From an uncultured Collinsella sp. (GTDB lineage: Bacteria; Actinomycetota; Coriobacteriia; Coriobacteriales; Coriobacteriaceae), in assembly GCA_900542175.1 (NCBI GenBank), contig UQNC01000040.1:1-17044 (forward strand): a stretch of DNA of 17,044 bases, in the 5' to 3' direction. Below, piece after piece: positions 1 through 6,798 of this stretch; position 1 is the stretch's first letter, and each line of letters starts with the position of its first letter. Both the position numbers and the translations under genes were made by a program. Below the pieces are notes generated by a model. That model saw only the letters and a list, made by a program, of their open reading frames with translations. It was not told the DNA's origin and made no database searches.

Positions 1-945
1 GCCGCGGGCTCGGCTGCCGGGTCTGCTGCTGACGGTGCCGCTGCCGAGCCGGTTGAGGTGCACGTCGCCTCGCTCAAGGGTCCGACCTCGATTGGTCTGG
101 TGCAGTTTATGGACCGGGCGGTCGATGGCGAGACGGACAATGAGTTCGACTTTGCGATCAACACTGCCGCCGACGAGATCGTGCCCAAGGTCATTCAGGG
201 CGATATCGACATTGCCCTGGTGCCCGCCAACGTGGCGAGCGTGCTCTACAACAAGACCGAGGGTGCGGTGCGGGTCATCGACATCAACACGCTGGGTGTG
301 CTGAATGTGGTGACGGGCGACGCGGATGTGGCCTCGTTTGGCGATCTGGCGGGTCGCACCGTCTACATGACGGGCAAGGGCACCACGCCAGAGTACGTCA
401 TGAACTTCCTGCTGGAGCGCGCGGGCCTGACCGGCCAGGTGACGCTCGAGTTTAAGAGCGAGCCCACCGAGGTGCTGTCGGCCCTGCTTGCCGACCCGTC
501 TGCCGTGGGCGTGCTGCCGGAGCCGTTCAAGACCGCTGCCATCGCCAAGAGCGAAGGCAAGCTGTCAGCGCCGGTAAGTCTGACCGATGTGTGGGATGAG
601 CTGGCGGGTGACACGGGTTCGCGCCTGCTGACGGGCGTGACCGTGGTGCGCCGCGCGTTTGCCGAGGAACATCCCGAGGCCGTGGCGGAGTTCCTGAGCT
701 GCCATGCGGCGAGCGTTAAGGCTGTCAATGCGGCGCCGGCAGACTGGGCGCAGGCCGTGGTCGATGCCGGCATCGTGGACAACGCCAAGATCGCCGAGAA
801 GGCGATTCCCGGGTGCATGCTCGTGTGCCAGACGGGCAAGGATATGAAGGCGGCACTTAGTGGGTATCTGCAGGTGCTGTCCGACGCGGACGCGAGCGCC
901 GTGGGTGGCAAACTTCCGGCTGACGATTTCTACTACATGGAGTAG
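1..945 (+). CDS. ABC transporter substrate-binding protein, NitT/TauT (SsuA/NMT1-like) type; 5' end missing
   Basis: The frame is open from the first base, so the start and any signal peptide lie outside the window; 314 residues are visible. It begins with an Ala/Gly/Ser-rich stretch, typical of the linker after a lipoprotein cysteine, and then VEVHVASLKGPTSIGLVQFM, the first strand and helix of a type-II periplasmic-binding fold. Further hallmarks are a GDIDIALVPAN segment (ligand-pocket loop of the COG0715/NMT1 group), DLAGRTVYMTGKGTTPEYV at the start of the second lobe and VGVLPEPF. The product should capture a small solute outside the membrane and deliver it to the transporter encoded 3 nt downstream. 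The ligand cannot be read from sequence; sulfonates, nitrate, thiamine precursors and similar solutes are all carried by this family. Family is clear, substrate is unknown. Confidence 0.85.
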   Translation, partial: AAGSAAGSAADGAAAEPVEVHVASLKGPTSIGLVQFMDRAVDGETDNEFDFAINTAADEIVPKVIQGDIDIALVPANVASVLYNKTEGAVRVIDINTLGVLNVVTGDADVASFGDLAGRTVYMTGKGTTPEYVMNFLLERAGLTGQVTLEFKSEPTEVLSALLADPSAVGVLPEPFKTAAIAKSEGKLSAPVSLTDVWDELAGDTGSRLLTGVTVVRRAFAEEHPEAVAEFLSCHAASVKAVNAAPADWAQAVVDAGIVDNAKIAEKAIPGCMLVCQTGKDMKAALSGYLQVLSDADASAVGGKLPADDFYYME

Positions 946-948
946 CCC

Positions 949-2325
949 GTGCGTGCGTTTGCTCGACAAATGACAGAGCGTATGAAGGCGGTGGCGGCAG
1001 CAGGTGCCGTCGCCGCCTTTTGGCTTGCCGTGTGGGTCTTCGCGGCGGTGCTGGTGGCGCAGCCACTGATCTTGCCGGGGCCGGGTGCTGTTGCCTTGGC
1101 GCTGCTGCGCCTGGTGTGCGATGGCGGTACCTGGGCGATTTTGGTGGGCTCGGGCGCGCGGATACTGGGCGGGCTGGCGCTTGCCGCGGTGTGTGGTGGC
1201 GTGCTTGCCGGGATTTCGTCACGGTTGCGGGCGTTTGCGCGCCTGGTGGCTCCGGCACTTTCGTTTGTTAAGGCGACGCCGGTTGCCTGCGTGGTGGTCC
1301 TGCTGCTTATTTGGTTGGGATCGGCGCGCGCGAGCATCGCCGCGGTCTTTTTGATGGCGCTGCCGGGCGTGTATTTTTCGCTGGCCGAGGGCTTGGCACA
1401 GGTGAATAAACCGCTGGAGCAGATGTTCCGTCTGCATGGCGTGCGCGGCTGGCGCCTGTTTTGCGCCCATACCTGGCGCGAAGTCCTGCCGTTTGTGCTT
1501 TCGTGCGCCCGCGCCGTGATCGGCATGAGCTGGAAGGCCGGCGTGGCAGCCGAGCTGATCGGCATGGCGGTGGGCACCGTGGGCGAGCGCATCTATCAGG
1601 CAAAGCTTTTGATTGAGACGGCTGATTTGCTGGCGTGGACCGTGCTGGTCGTTGCCGCCTCGTGGGCGTGTGAGCGCGTGCTGGTGTGGCTGCTGCGGGT
1701 TTCGGGACCCGTGGCGTGGCGCGCGGCCGTGCGGGCGCATGGGCATGGACTGCGCGGGCGTGCGGGGGCTGCGAGCGATGACGCCGCAGCGGAGCTTGCG
1801 CTTGCCGTGGGCGATCGTGCGCCCTGGGCGCCGGCGCTGGATGGTCTGGTGCTCAACGTGCCTGCGGGTGGGCGTATCTGCGTGATGGGCGCTTCGGGCA
1901 TGGGCAAGTCGACGCTGCTTTCGTTGGCAGCGGGGGAGTGCGCGCCGTGCTCGATGGTGTTTCAGGATGCACGCTTGGTAGAGGGCAGCTCGGCTTTGGA
2001 TAACGTGCTGGTGTGTGCCGATGCGCGCGTGGATGCTTCGAACGCTACGACCTTGCTGCGCCGGTTGGTGCCGGGAATCGACGTGCATGCGCGCGTGGTC
2101 GAGCTTTCGGGCGGGCAGCGCCACCGTGTCGAGATTGCCCGCGCCCTGCTGTGCCCGGGCGGCGCGGTGATTCTTGACGAGCCCTTTACCGGTTTAGATA
2201 CCGCTGCGCGCGACGCATGCGCCGAGGTCGTGCTCGACCTGCTCGACGGCCGCATGCTCCTGCTTGCCACACACGACGCCTCCGACGTTCAAGCCCTCGA
2301 TATCTCGGACATCATCACGCTCTAA
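949..2325 (+). CDS. ABC transporter permease fused to ATP-binding domain (single 458-aa protein)
   Basis: The GTG start is 3 nt after the preceding stop, with GGAG at 939-942 overlapping that stop, so the two genes are co-translated. Residues 1-250 form a BPD-type permease: hydrophobic segments near 15-42, 62-90, 98-150, 180-208 and 225-250, with an EAA-like loop at about 157-187 (EQMFRLHGVRGW, then LPF). Residues about 280-458 are an ABC ATPase: Walker A GASGMGKST (314-322), Q-loop VFQD (Q339), signature LSGGQ (386-390), Walker B AVILDEP (406-412) and switch histidine H442. All catalytic motifs are intact. In most NitT/TauT importers these are two separate proteins; here they are joined by a linker of about 30 residues rich in Ala, Arg and Gly. 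The ATPase part is about 180 residues, short for the family, because the stretch between Walker A and the Q-loop is reduced. The role is energised import of the ligand bound by the upstream protein. Confidence 0.88.
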   Translation: MRAFARQMTERMKAVAAAGAVAAFWLAVWVFAAVLVAQPLILPGPGAVALALLRLVCDGGTWAILVGSGARILGGLALAAVCGGVLAGISSRLRAFARLVAPALSFVKATPVACVVVLLLIWLGSARASIAAVFLMALPGVYFSLAEGLAQVNKPLEQMFRLHGVRGWRLFCAHTWREVLPFVLSCARAVIGMSWKAGVAAELIGMAVGTVGERIYQAKLLIETADLLAWTVLVVAASWACERVLVWLLRVSGPVAWRAAVRAHGHGLRGRAGAASDDAAAELALAVGDRAPWAPALDGLVLNVPAGGRICVMGASGMGKSTLLSLAAGECAPCSMVFQDARLVEGSSALDNVLVCADARVDASNATTLLRRLVPGIDVHARVVELSGGQRHRVEIARALLCPGGAVILDEPFTGLDTAARDACAEVVLDLLDGRMLLLATHDASDVQALDISDIITL

Positions 2326-2345
2326 ATACTAACTCAGCAACAAAA

Positions 2346-2377
2346 TGATTCGTTTTCCTCCGTCCCCATGGGGTCGG
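2346..2377. repeat. Fragment (half copy) of a dispersed palindromic repeat also found at 15015-15096
   Basis: This 32-nt stretch matches the right arm of the palindrome at 15067-15098 at 26 of 32 positions. A 16-nt core, TTTTCCTCCGTCCCCA, is identical at 2353-2368 and 15074-15089. The left arm of the palindrome is absent here. The local sequence CCCCATGGGG (2364-2373) is itself a 10-bp palindrome. It lies 20 nt after the ABC fusion gene. Confidence 0.6.
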
Positions 2378-2381
2378 GTGT

Positions 2382-2436
2382 GGTATTCTATCTGCGGGGT
2401 AATACTTAGGAATACCAAGTAATACCAACGCCGCAG
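2382..2436 (+). promoter_or_regulatory. Cluster of GGTAT/ATACC operator-like half-sites upstream of the antitoxin
   Basis: Four related words occur within 45 nt: GGTATTC (2382-2388), GGTAATAC (2398-2405), GGAATACC (2409-2416) and GTAATACC (2419-2426). The middle pair forms an imperfect palindrome beginning GGTA and ending TACC. CTGCGG (2392-2397) and CCGCAG (2431-2436) form a perfect 6-bp inverted pair around them. RelB/DinJ antitoxins are ribbon-helix-helix autoregulators that bind such inverted half-sites, so this is a candidate autoregulatory operator. That link is inference from position and symmetry. Confidence 0.45.
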
Positions 2437-2447
2437 AAACAAACTCC

Positions 2448-2506
2448 AGATGCGGGCCAATCGGGTTGCCTTCACAGCCCGTCGCCCAGCCGCGTGGCCC
2501 GCATCT
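2448..2506 (+). other. Long hairpin in the leader of the antitoxin gene
   Basis: AGATGCGGGCCA (2448-2459) and TGGCCCGCATCT (2495-2506) form a perfect 12-bp inverted repeat. Inside it, CGGGTTG (2462-2468) pairs with CAGCCCG (2475-2481) with one G-U. The result is a nested 59-nt hairpin ending 34 nt before the antitoxin start codon. No T-run follows, so it is not an ordinary terminator. It could be a structured 5' leader or the trace of a small palindromic repeat. Confidence 0.5.
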
Positions 2507-2540
2507 ATTCGCACCACCGTCGTTTCAAAAAGGAAGCGCC

Positions 2541-2762
2541 ATGGCAGAACACATGACCCCCGTAGTCGCGAAGGTCTTGCCCGAGGAGAAGGCAGCCTTC
2601 GCGGCGGCAACTCAGCTCGTGGGCACCACGCCGTCCAACGCCATCCGCATGTTTATCGCCGCGTTCAATCGCTGCGGCACCTTTCCGTTTGACATCTCGC
2701 ACAACGGGGCTTTTGGCAAAGACTGTCCCCAACAGCTAGTCGTTGAAGAACGTCCCCAATGA
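2541..2762 (+). CDS. RelB/DinJ-family antitoxin (orphan, 73 aa)
   Basis: The start ATG at 2541 follows AAGGAAG by a few nucleotides; an in-frame upstream ATG at 2466 would lie inside the leader hairpin and gives an unrelated N-terminus. Residues about 8-52 match the ribbon-helix-helix antitoxin pattern: a short beta strand (PVVAKVLPEEKAAF), then TPSNAIRMFIAAFNRCGTFP and PFDI, as in DinJ. In the family this part dimerises and binds operator DNA, and the C-terminal tail neutralises a RelE/YafQ-type mRNA interferase. Here the last 20 or so residues are encoded by a 27-bp tandem repeat and do not resemble a normal toxin-binding tail. No toxin gene follows; the next gene is a membrane protease whose open frame overlaps this stop codon. 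It may be a remnant, a solitary regulator, or half of an unusual pair. Confidence 0.75.
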   Translation: MAEHMTPVVAKVLPEEKAAFAAATQLVGTTPSNAIRMFIAAFNRCGTFPFDISHNGAFGKDCPQQLVVEERPQ

Positions 2763-2778
2763 CTAGTCGTCGGGAGGA
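2725..2778 (+). repeat. Two-copy 27-bp imperfect tandem repeat across the antitoxin-protease junction
   Basis: Copy 1 spans 2725-2751 and copy 2 spans 2752-2778. Both start GTCCCCAA and share CTAGTCGT at the same offset; copy 2 contains the perfect palindrome GACTAGTC. The period is exactly nine codons, so the antitoxin tail repeats the residues C/R-P-Q before its stop. Copy 2 diverges at its end into GGGAGGAGG, the ribosome site of the protease gene. Confidence 0.6.
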
Positions 2779-2785
2779 GGTTGGC

Positions 2786-3697
2786 ATGCTCAATGCGATG
2801 ATTTGGGCGCTTGCCTGTTTTGGCGTCGTCGCTGTCGATATTGCCCTGAGCGTCGTTTTGTTCTCCGCCCTTGGCGTCGCATCGGTGTTCATGGGTTTTT
2901 CGATCGATGACCTCGACATTCAATTGCTTCAGGCCGTCGCGCAGACGGCATCGTTTTTGATGGCGCTGCTGTGGTGGCGTTATCTGTGGCCGCGTTCGTT
3001 TATGGCACGCCGGCAAAGCGCGCATCCGCTCGGCGGGGGAGCGCGTGGAGCGTGGAAACGTATTGCCTGCGTTATCGTGATTGGCCTGGCCCTGCAGGTG
3101 GTCGTTGGCTACGTGACCGACGCCGTGCTGTCGCTGCTGCCCGATGCCGCGGCCGACTACAGCGAGCTTGTCGAGGAAACAGGCATGGGCGACACCAGCT
3201 ATCTCGCCGTCCTGACTACGGTGCTCGGCGCCCCATTTTGTGAAGAGTTGCTGGTGCGCGGCATTATTTTTGAGTTTTCGCTCCGAGCGTTTAATCCGCA
3301 GTGCCGCCCACTTTGGAAGCGCCGGCGTCGTGCGAGCGCGCAGGACGGCGCCATGGTGCCCTGGGCGGCCCCAAGCACGTGGGGTATCGCCGCGGCGATT
3401 GTGCTGCAGGCGGCCATCTTTGGCTTTATGCACATGAATTGGGCGCAGGGTTGCTACGCGGGTGCCGCCGGCCTCATCTTCGGTTGGGTGCTCGTGACGA
3501 CCGGAAAGCTCCGCTACACGATCCTGCTGCACTTTGCCTTTAATGCCGGGTCGTATCTCATGACGTTGCTCTGGTTTGTGAACACGCCGCTCGACGTGGC
3601 AATTACGGTCGCGATCGCCGGCGTCATCCTCGTTGAGGCAATGCGCTCGCTGCGCCACGCGTGTGGGATGGACGCAGCGAGCGCACCGCTGCCCTAG
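2786..3697 (+). CDS. CPBP-family (CAAX-like) intramembrane metalloprotease
   Basis: The ATG at 2786 has a perfect GGGAGGAGG 5 nt upstream (2772-2780) and opens directly into a membrane segment; the in-frame ATG at 2759 that overlaps the antitoxin stop by 4 nt is less likely. The 303-aa product has several hydrophobic spans and the three CPBP (ABI/Rce1) motifs: EELLVRG (153-159, with the paired glutamates and arginine), FGFMH (H216) and HFAFN (H249, N253). These residues form the predicted metal site in the membrane. Bacterial members serve in bacteriocin immunity, peptide processing or signalling, and the substrate here is not evident. An unusual feature is a basic insert (KRRRRAS, 178-184) after motif 1. 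The gene lies directly behind an orphan antitoxin and is probably co-transcribed with it. Its stop overlaps that of the convergent ygiQ. Confidence 0.88.
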   Translation: MLNAMIWALACFGVVAVDIALSVVLFSALGVASVFMGFSIDDLDIQLLQAVAQTASFLMALLWWRYLWPRSFMARRQSAHPLGGGARGAWKRIACVIVIGLALQVVVGYVTDAVLSLLPDAAADYSELVEETGMGDTSYLAVLTTVLGAPFCEELLVRGIIFEFSLRAFNPQCRPLWKRRRRASAQDGAMVPWAAPSTWGIAAAIVLQAAIFGFMHMNWAQGCYAGAAGLIFGWVLVTTGKLRYTILLHFAFNAGSYLMTLLWFVNTPLDVAITVAIAGVILVEAMRSLRHACGMDAASAPLP

Positions 3698-5826
3698 TTG
3701 CGACGCCCGCCTCCGTTGGCGCCCTGCCGTCCCTGGGCCGCGCGATTGCGACCGGCAGTGTTCTGTGCGCGCGACATGCCGCCGTGCCCCTTGCTGCCTT
3801 TGGGTCCCTTGCCGGCGCCGCCATGCGGTTTGCCGCCCTTCTTGCCGGTGCCATGCCCGCCGCCAGCAGACGTCTCGCCCGGGCGTGGCGGCACGGGGCG
3901 AATCAGACAATGCTTGGTGTAGCCAATCAGATCGCGGCGGCCAGCCTTTTCCAGCGCCTCGCGCACGAGCTTGTAATTCTCGGGCTTGCGATACTGGATG
4001 AGCGCACGCTGCATGGCCTTCTCGTGCGGGCCGCGCGCCACGTAGATCGGCTGCATGGTGCGCGGATCCACGCCGGTGTAGTACATGCACGTTGACATGG
4101 TGGACGGGGTGGGGTAGAAGTCCTGCACCTGTTCGGGCATGTAGCCCATGTCGCGCACGGCCTCGGCAAGGTCCACTGCTTCCTTCATCGTTGAGCCGGG
4201 ATGGCTCGAGATTAGGTACGGCACTACGTACTGTTTGAGTCCGTATTCGCGGTTCAGGCGTTCAAATTTACGGCAGAACGCGTCGTAGACGGCGCGGCTC
4301 GGCTTGCCCATCACGGACAACACCGCGTCGCTCACGTGCTCGGGTGCTACGCGCAGCTGGCCCGAGACATGGTGCTCCAGCAGCTCGCGCAAAAACTCGT
4401 CCGAGGCGTCGGCCATGGTGTAGTCAAAGCGGATGCCGCTGCGCACAAAGACCTTTTTGACGCCCGGCAGCTGACGCAGGTCGCGCAGCAGCTGTGTGTA
4501 GCCGCTCTCGTCGACCACCATGTTCTTGCACACACTCGGCCACAAGCAGCGCTTGTTCTTGCACACGCCGTGCTTGAGCTGTTTGTCGCAGGCAGGGCGG
4601 CTAAAGTTTGCCGTCGGTCCGCCCACATCGTTGATATAGCCCTTAAACTCCGGGTCGCGCGTGAGCAGCTCGGCCTCGCGCATGATCGAGTCGTGGCTGC
4701 GCATCTGCAGCACGCGGCCCTGGTGGAAGGTGAGCGCGCAAAACGAGCACTCACCAAAGCACCCGCGGTTGGAGCTAATGGAAAACTTGATCTCGGCAAA
4801 GGCCGGCACGCCGCCCGCCGCGTCGTAGTCGGGATGCCAATCGCGTGCGTAGGGGAGCTCGGCCACCTCGTCCATCTCATCGGTGGTGAGCGTCGCCGAC
4901 GGCGGGTTCTGCACCACATAGACGCTGTTGGGGTAAGGCTCTACCAGGCGATGTCCGGTGATGGGGTCCATGTTTTGCTGCTGCACGTTAAAGCTGCGCG
5001 CGTAGTTGAGCTTGTCGGCGGTAAGGTCGTCCCAGCTGGGCAGCAGGTCGTAGTCGTAGACCTCGTCGAGCGAGCCTGTGCGGTAAACGGTGCCATTGAT
5101 ATAGGTGATCTGATCGACGGGCAGTCCCGCGTCGAGCGCGTCGGCGATCTCGACGATCGCGTGCTCGCCCATGCCGTAGATGAGGATGTCGGCGCCCGAG
5201 TCGAGCAGTACCGAACGCTTGAGCTTGTCCTGCCAGTAGTCGTAGTGGGCCAGGCGGCGCAGGCTCGCCTCGATGCCGCCGATAATGATGGGGGCGTCCT
5301 TGAACGTCTGACGGATGAGGTTGCCGTAGACCGTGACGGCACGGTTGGGGCGGTGACCTTCCTCGCCGCCGGGGGTATAGGCGTCGGTGTGGCGGCGGTG
5401 CTTGGTCACCGAATAGTGGTTGACCATGGAGTCCATGTTGCCGGCGCTGACGAGAAAGCCCAGGCGCGGTTCGCCGAGCACCGTGATGCTGGCGGGGTCG
5501 GTCCAGTCGGGCTGGCAGATGATGCCCACTTTGTAGCCGTGCGCGTCGAGCACGCGGCTGATGATGGCCATACCAAAGCTGGGGTGGTCCACGTAGGCGT
5601 CGCCGCAGATGTAGACAAAGTCGCACTGGTCCCAACCGCGTGCATCCATGTCGGCGCGGCTGACGGGGAGGAACTTGTCGCGGCCCGGACGCCAGGGGCG
5701 GGCGGGTGCTGCCGGGGTATGAGTGGCGTGGCCACCCTGGGCCTTGCCGCCACGCTTTTGCTGCTGGCCGCGCTGGGCATGCTTGCCGTGCTGGTTGTGC
5801 TGAGCGTCCTGGGGCTTTTTTGCCAC
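3694..5826 (-). CDS. ygiQ: YgiQ family radical SAM protein (UPF0313)
   Basis: The GTG start at 5826 is preceded on the minus strand by GGGAGGA; a longer frame runs upstream, but this start gives the usual YgiQ N-terminus and a 710-aa protein. The radical SAM cluster motif CFGECSFC places the 4Fe-4S ligands at C356, C360 and C363. Upstream of it lie a domain with cobalamin-binding-like character (CDFVYICGDAYVDHPSFG) and the IIIGGIEASLRRLAHYDYW segment typical of YgiQ. Downstream is the DUF3362-like end (DFYPTPSTMSTCMYYTG). Biochemical function is not firmly established in the family. The first 40 or so residues are rich in His, Gln, Lys and Gly, and the last 65 are Gly/Lys/Arg/His-rich low complexity, which suggests disordered basic tails that may bind nucleic acid (inference). 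It is monocistronic and convergent with the protease gene. Confidence 0.9.
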   Translation of the reverse strand: MAKKPQDAQHNQHGKHAQRGQQQKRGGKAQGGHATHTPAAPARPWRPGRDKFLPVSRADMDARGWDQCDFVYICGDAYVDHPSFGMAIISRVLDAHGYKVGIICQPDWTDPASITVLGEPRLGFLVSAGNMDSMVNHYSVTKHRRHTDAYTPGGEEGHRPNRAVTVYGNLIRQTFKDAPIIIGGIEASLRRLAHYDYWQDKLKRSVLLDSGADILIYGMGEHAIVEIADALDAGLPVDQITYINGTVYRTGSLDEVYDYDLLPSWDDLTADKLNYARSFNVQQQNMDPITGHRLVEPYPNSVYVVQNPPSATLTTDEMDEVAELPYARDWHPDYDAAGGVPAFAEIKFSISSNRGCFGECSFCALTFHQGRVLQMRSHDSIMREAELLTRDPEFKGYINDVGGPTANFSRPACDKQLKHGVCKNKRCLWPSVCKNMVVDESGYTQLLRDLRQLPGVKKVFVRSGIRFDYTMADASDEFLRELLEHHVSGQLRVAPEHVSDAVLSVMGKPSRAVYDAFCRKFERLNREYGLKQYVVPYLISSHPGSTMKEAVDLAEAVRDMGYMPEQVQDFYPTPSTMSTCMYYTGVDPRTMQPIYVARGPHEKAMQRALIQYRKPENYKLVREALEKAGRRDLIGYTKHCLIRPVPPRPGETSAGGGHGTGKKGGKPHGGAGKGPKGSKGHGGMSRAQNTAGRNRAAQGRQGANGGGRRN

Positions 5827-5857
5827 GATTCCTCCCGTTGTTAGTATGCTGCACGTA

Positions 5858-5898
5858 ATTGTAACCAGTCTTTTTGGGACGGGGCTAAAAAGACTGGT
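5858..5898 (-). promoter_or_regulatory. Likely ygiQ -10 element with a 12-bp inverted repeat in place of the -35
   Basis: On the minus strand TACAAT (5863-5858) lies 22 nt before the ygiQ ribosome site. Immediately upstream of it is a perfect inverted repeat, ACCAGTCTTTTT (5864-5875) and AAAAAGACTGGT (5887-5898), with an 11-nt centre. The palindrome covers where a -35 box would be, and no good -35 match is visible, so a regulator acting on ygiQ is plausible. The divergent DUF1275 gene starts about 180 nt away. Confidence 0.4.
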
Positions 5899-6076
5899 GG
5901 AGTACACGAGGCGTCGGGCGTCGGCGCCGAGCCCGCCGTTTGTTTCCAGACTGTGTATCTGCGCGCTGGGGAAGCCGTCTCGCGCGCACGCCATGTTGTC
6001 AATGGGTTACAGTATGAACGGCGGCTATGTTTCCGCCAACGCACGAGAGAGTCGTCAACAAGGAGGATGCACGACG

Positions 6077-6793
6077 ATGCAGCGTGCCAAACAGATATCG
6101 GAGTCTATTGAGCTGGGCATCATCTTGGCGCTCGCCGGTGGCTTTATGGACGTGTATTCGTACATTGGGCGCGACCATGTTTTCGCCAACGCACAGACGG
6201 GCAACATCCTGCTCGTGGGCGTGAGCATCTCGGAGGGCAACTGGGCACTTGCGGGGCGCTACTTCTTCCCTGTGGTGTCGTTTGCCGTGGGTATTATGCT
6301 TGCCGATCTGGTACACGAGCGGTTTGGCAGCGTGATCCACTGGCGTCAGGTGACGGTGTTCTTTGAAGCCGTCATCTTGCTGGGCGTGAGCTTTATCCCG
6401 GGCGGCAATTTCAACCTGCTCGCCAACTGCCTCACCTCGTTTGCCTGCGGCATGCAGGTCGAGAGCTTCCGCAAGATTCACGGTCACGGCATCGCTACGA
6501 CCATGTGCATCGGCAACTTGCGCAACGCGCTGCAAAACGTGGACGATTACATCATCACCCACAGGCGCGGCTTTTTGGAAAACGGCCTGCTGTACTTTGG
6601 CGTGATCTTTACCTTTGTGTTTGGCGCCGTGTTGGGCAACTGGTGTATTGAGCGCATGGGCCTGCACGCCATCGTCGTGGCGAGCGTGCTGCTGTTTGTC
6701 GCGTTTGCCATCATGTTCATCGACCGCGAGCGCGACTTGCGTTTTCGCTGGAAGGTTGCGGCCGAGGCTTGGAAAGAGGGCTGCCGAAAGTAA
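6077..6793 (+). CDS. DUF1275 / YoaK family membrane protein
   Basis: AGGAGG (6061-6066) precedes the ATG at 6077 by 10 nt; the frame stays open further upstream, but that extension is not family-like. The 238-aa product begins with a cytoplasmic stretch (MQRAKQISESIELG) and then ALAGGFMDVYSYIGRDHVFANAQTGN, written here in two parts of the family signature: a G-G-x-x-D helix followed by the conserved FANAQTGNILL. About six hydrophobic helices follow, with FACGMQVESFRK in the middle and a charged C-terminal tail. Members are predicted transporters or permeases of unknown substrate. The gene is alone between a divergent promoter region and a strong terminator at 6799. Family assignment is firm; function is unknown. 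Confidence 0.85.
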   Translation: MQRAKQISESIELGIILALAGGFMDVYSYIGRDHVFANAQTGNILLVGVSISEGNWALAGRYFFPVVSFAVGIMLADLVHERFGSVIHWRQVTVFFEAVILLGVSFIPGGNFNLLANCLTSFACGMQVESFRKIHGHGIATTMCIGNLRNALQNVDDYIITHRRGFLENGLLYFGVIFTFVFGAVLGNWCIERMGLHAIVVASVLLFVAFAIMFIDRERDLRFRWKVAAEAWKEGCRK

Positions 6794-6798
6794 CCGAA

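Noticed and set aside
2725..2778. Start of a CRISPR array
   Set aside because: Only two abutting 27-bp copies exist, with no spacers and no cas genes.
2612..4090. 492-codon minus-strand frame across the antitoxin, protease and ygiQ 3' end
   Set aside because: It covers three supported genes and shows only low-complexity Arg/His/Gln-rich sequence.
4336..5844. 502-codon open frame on the plus strand opposite ygiQ
   Set aside because: The minus strand encodes a clear radical SAM protein with its cysteine motif; the plus frame is a composition shadow without domains.
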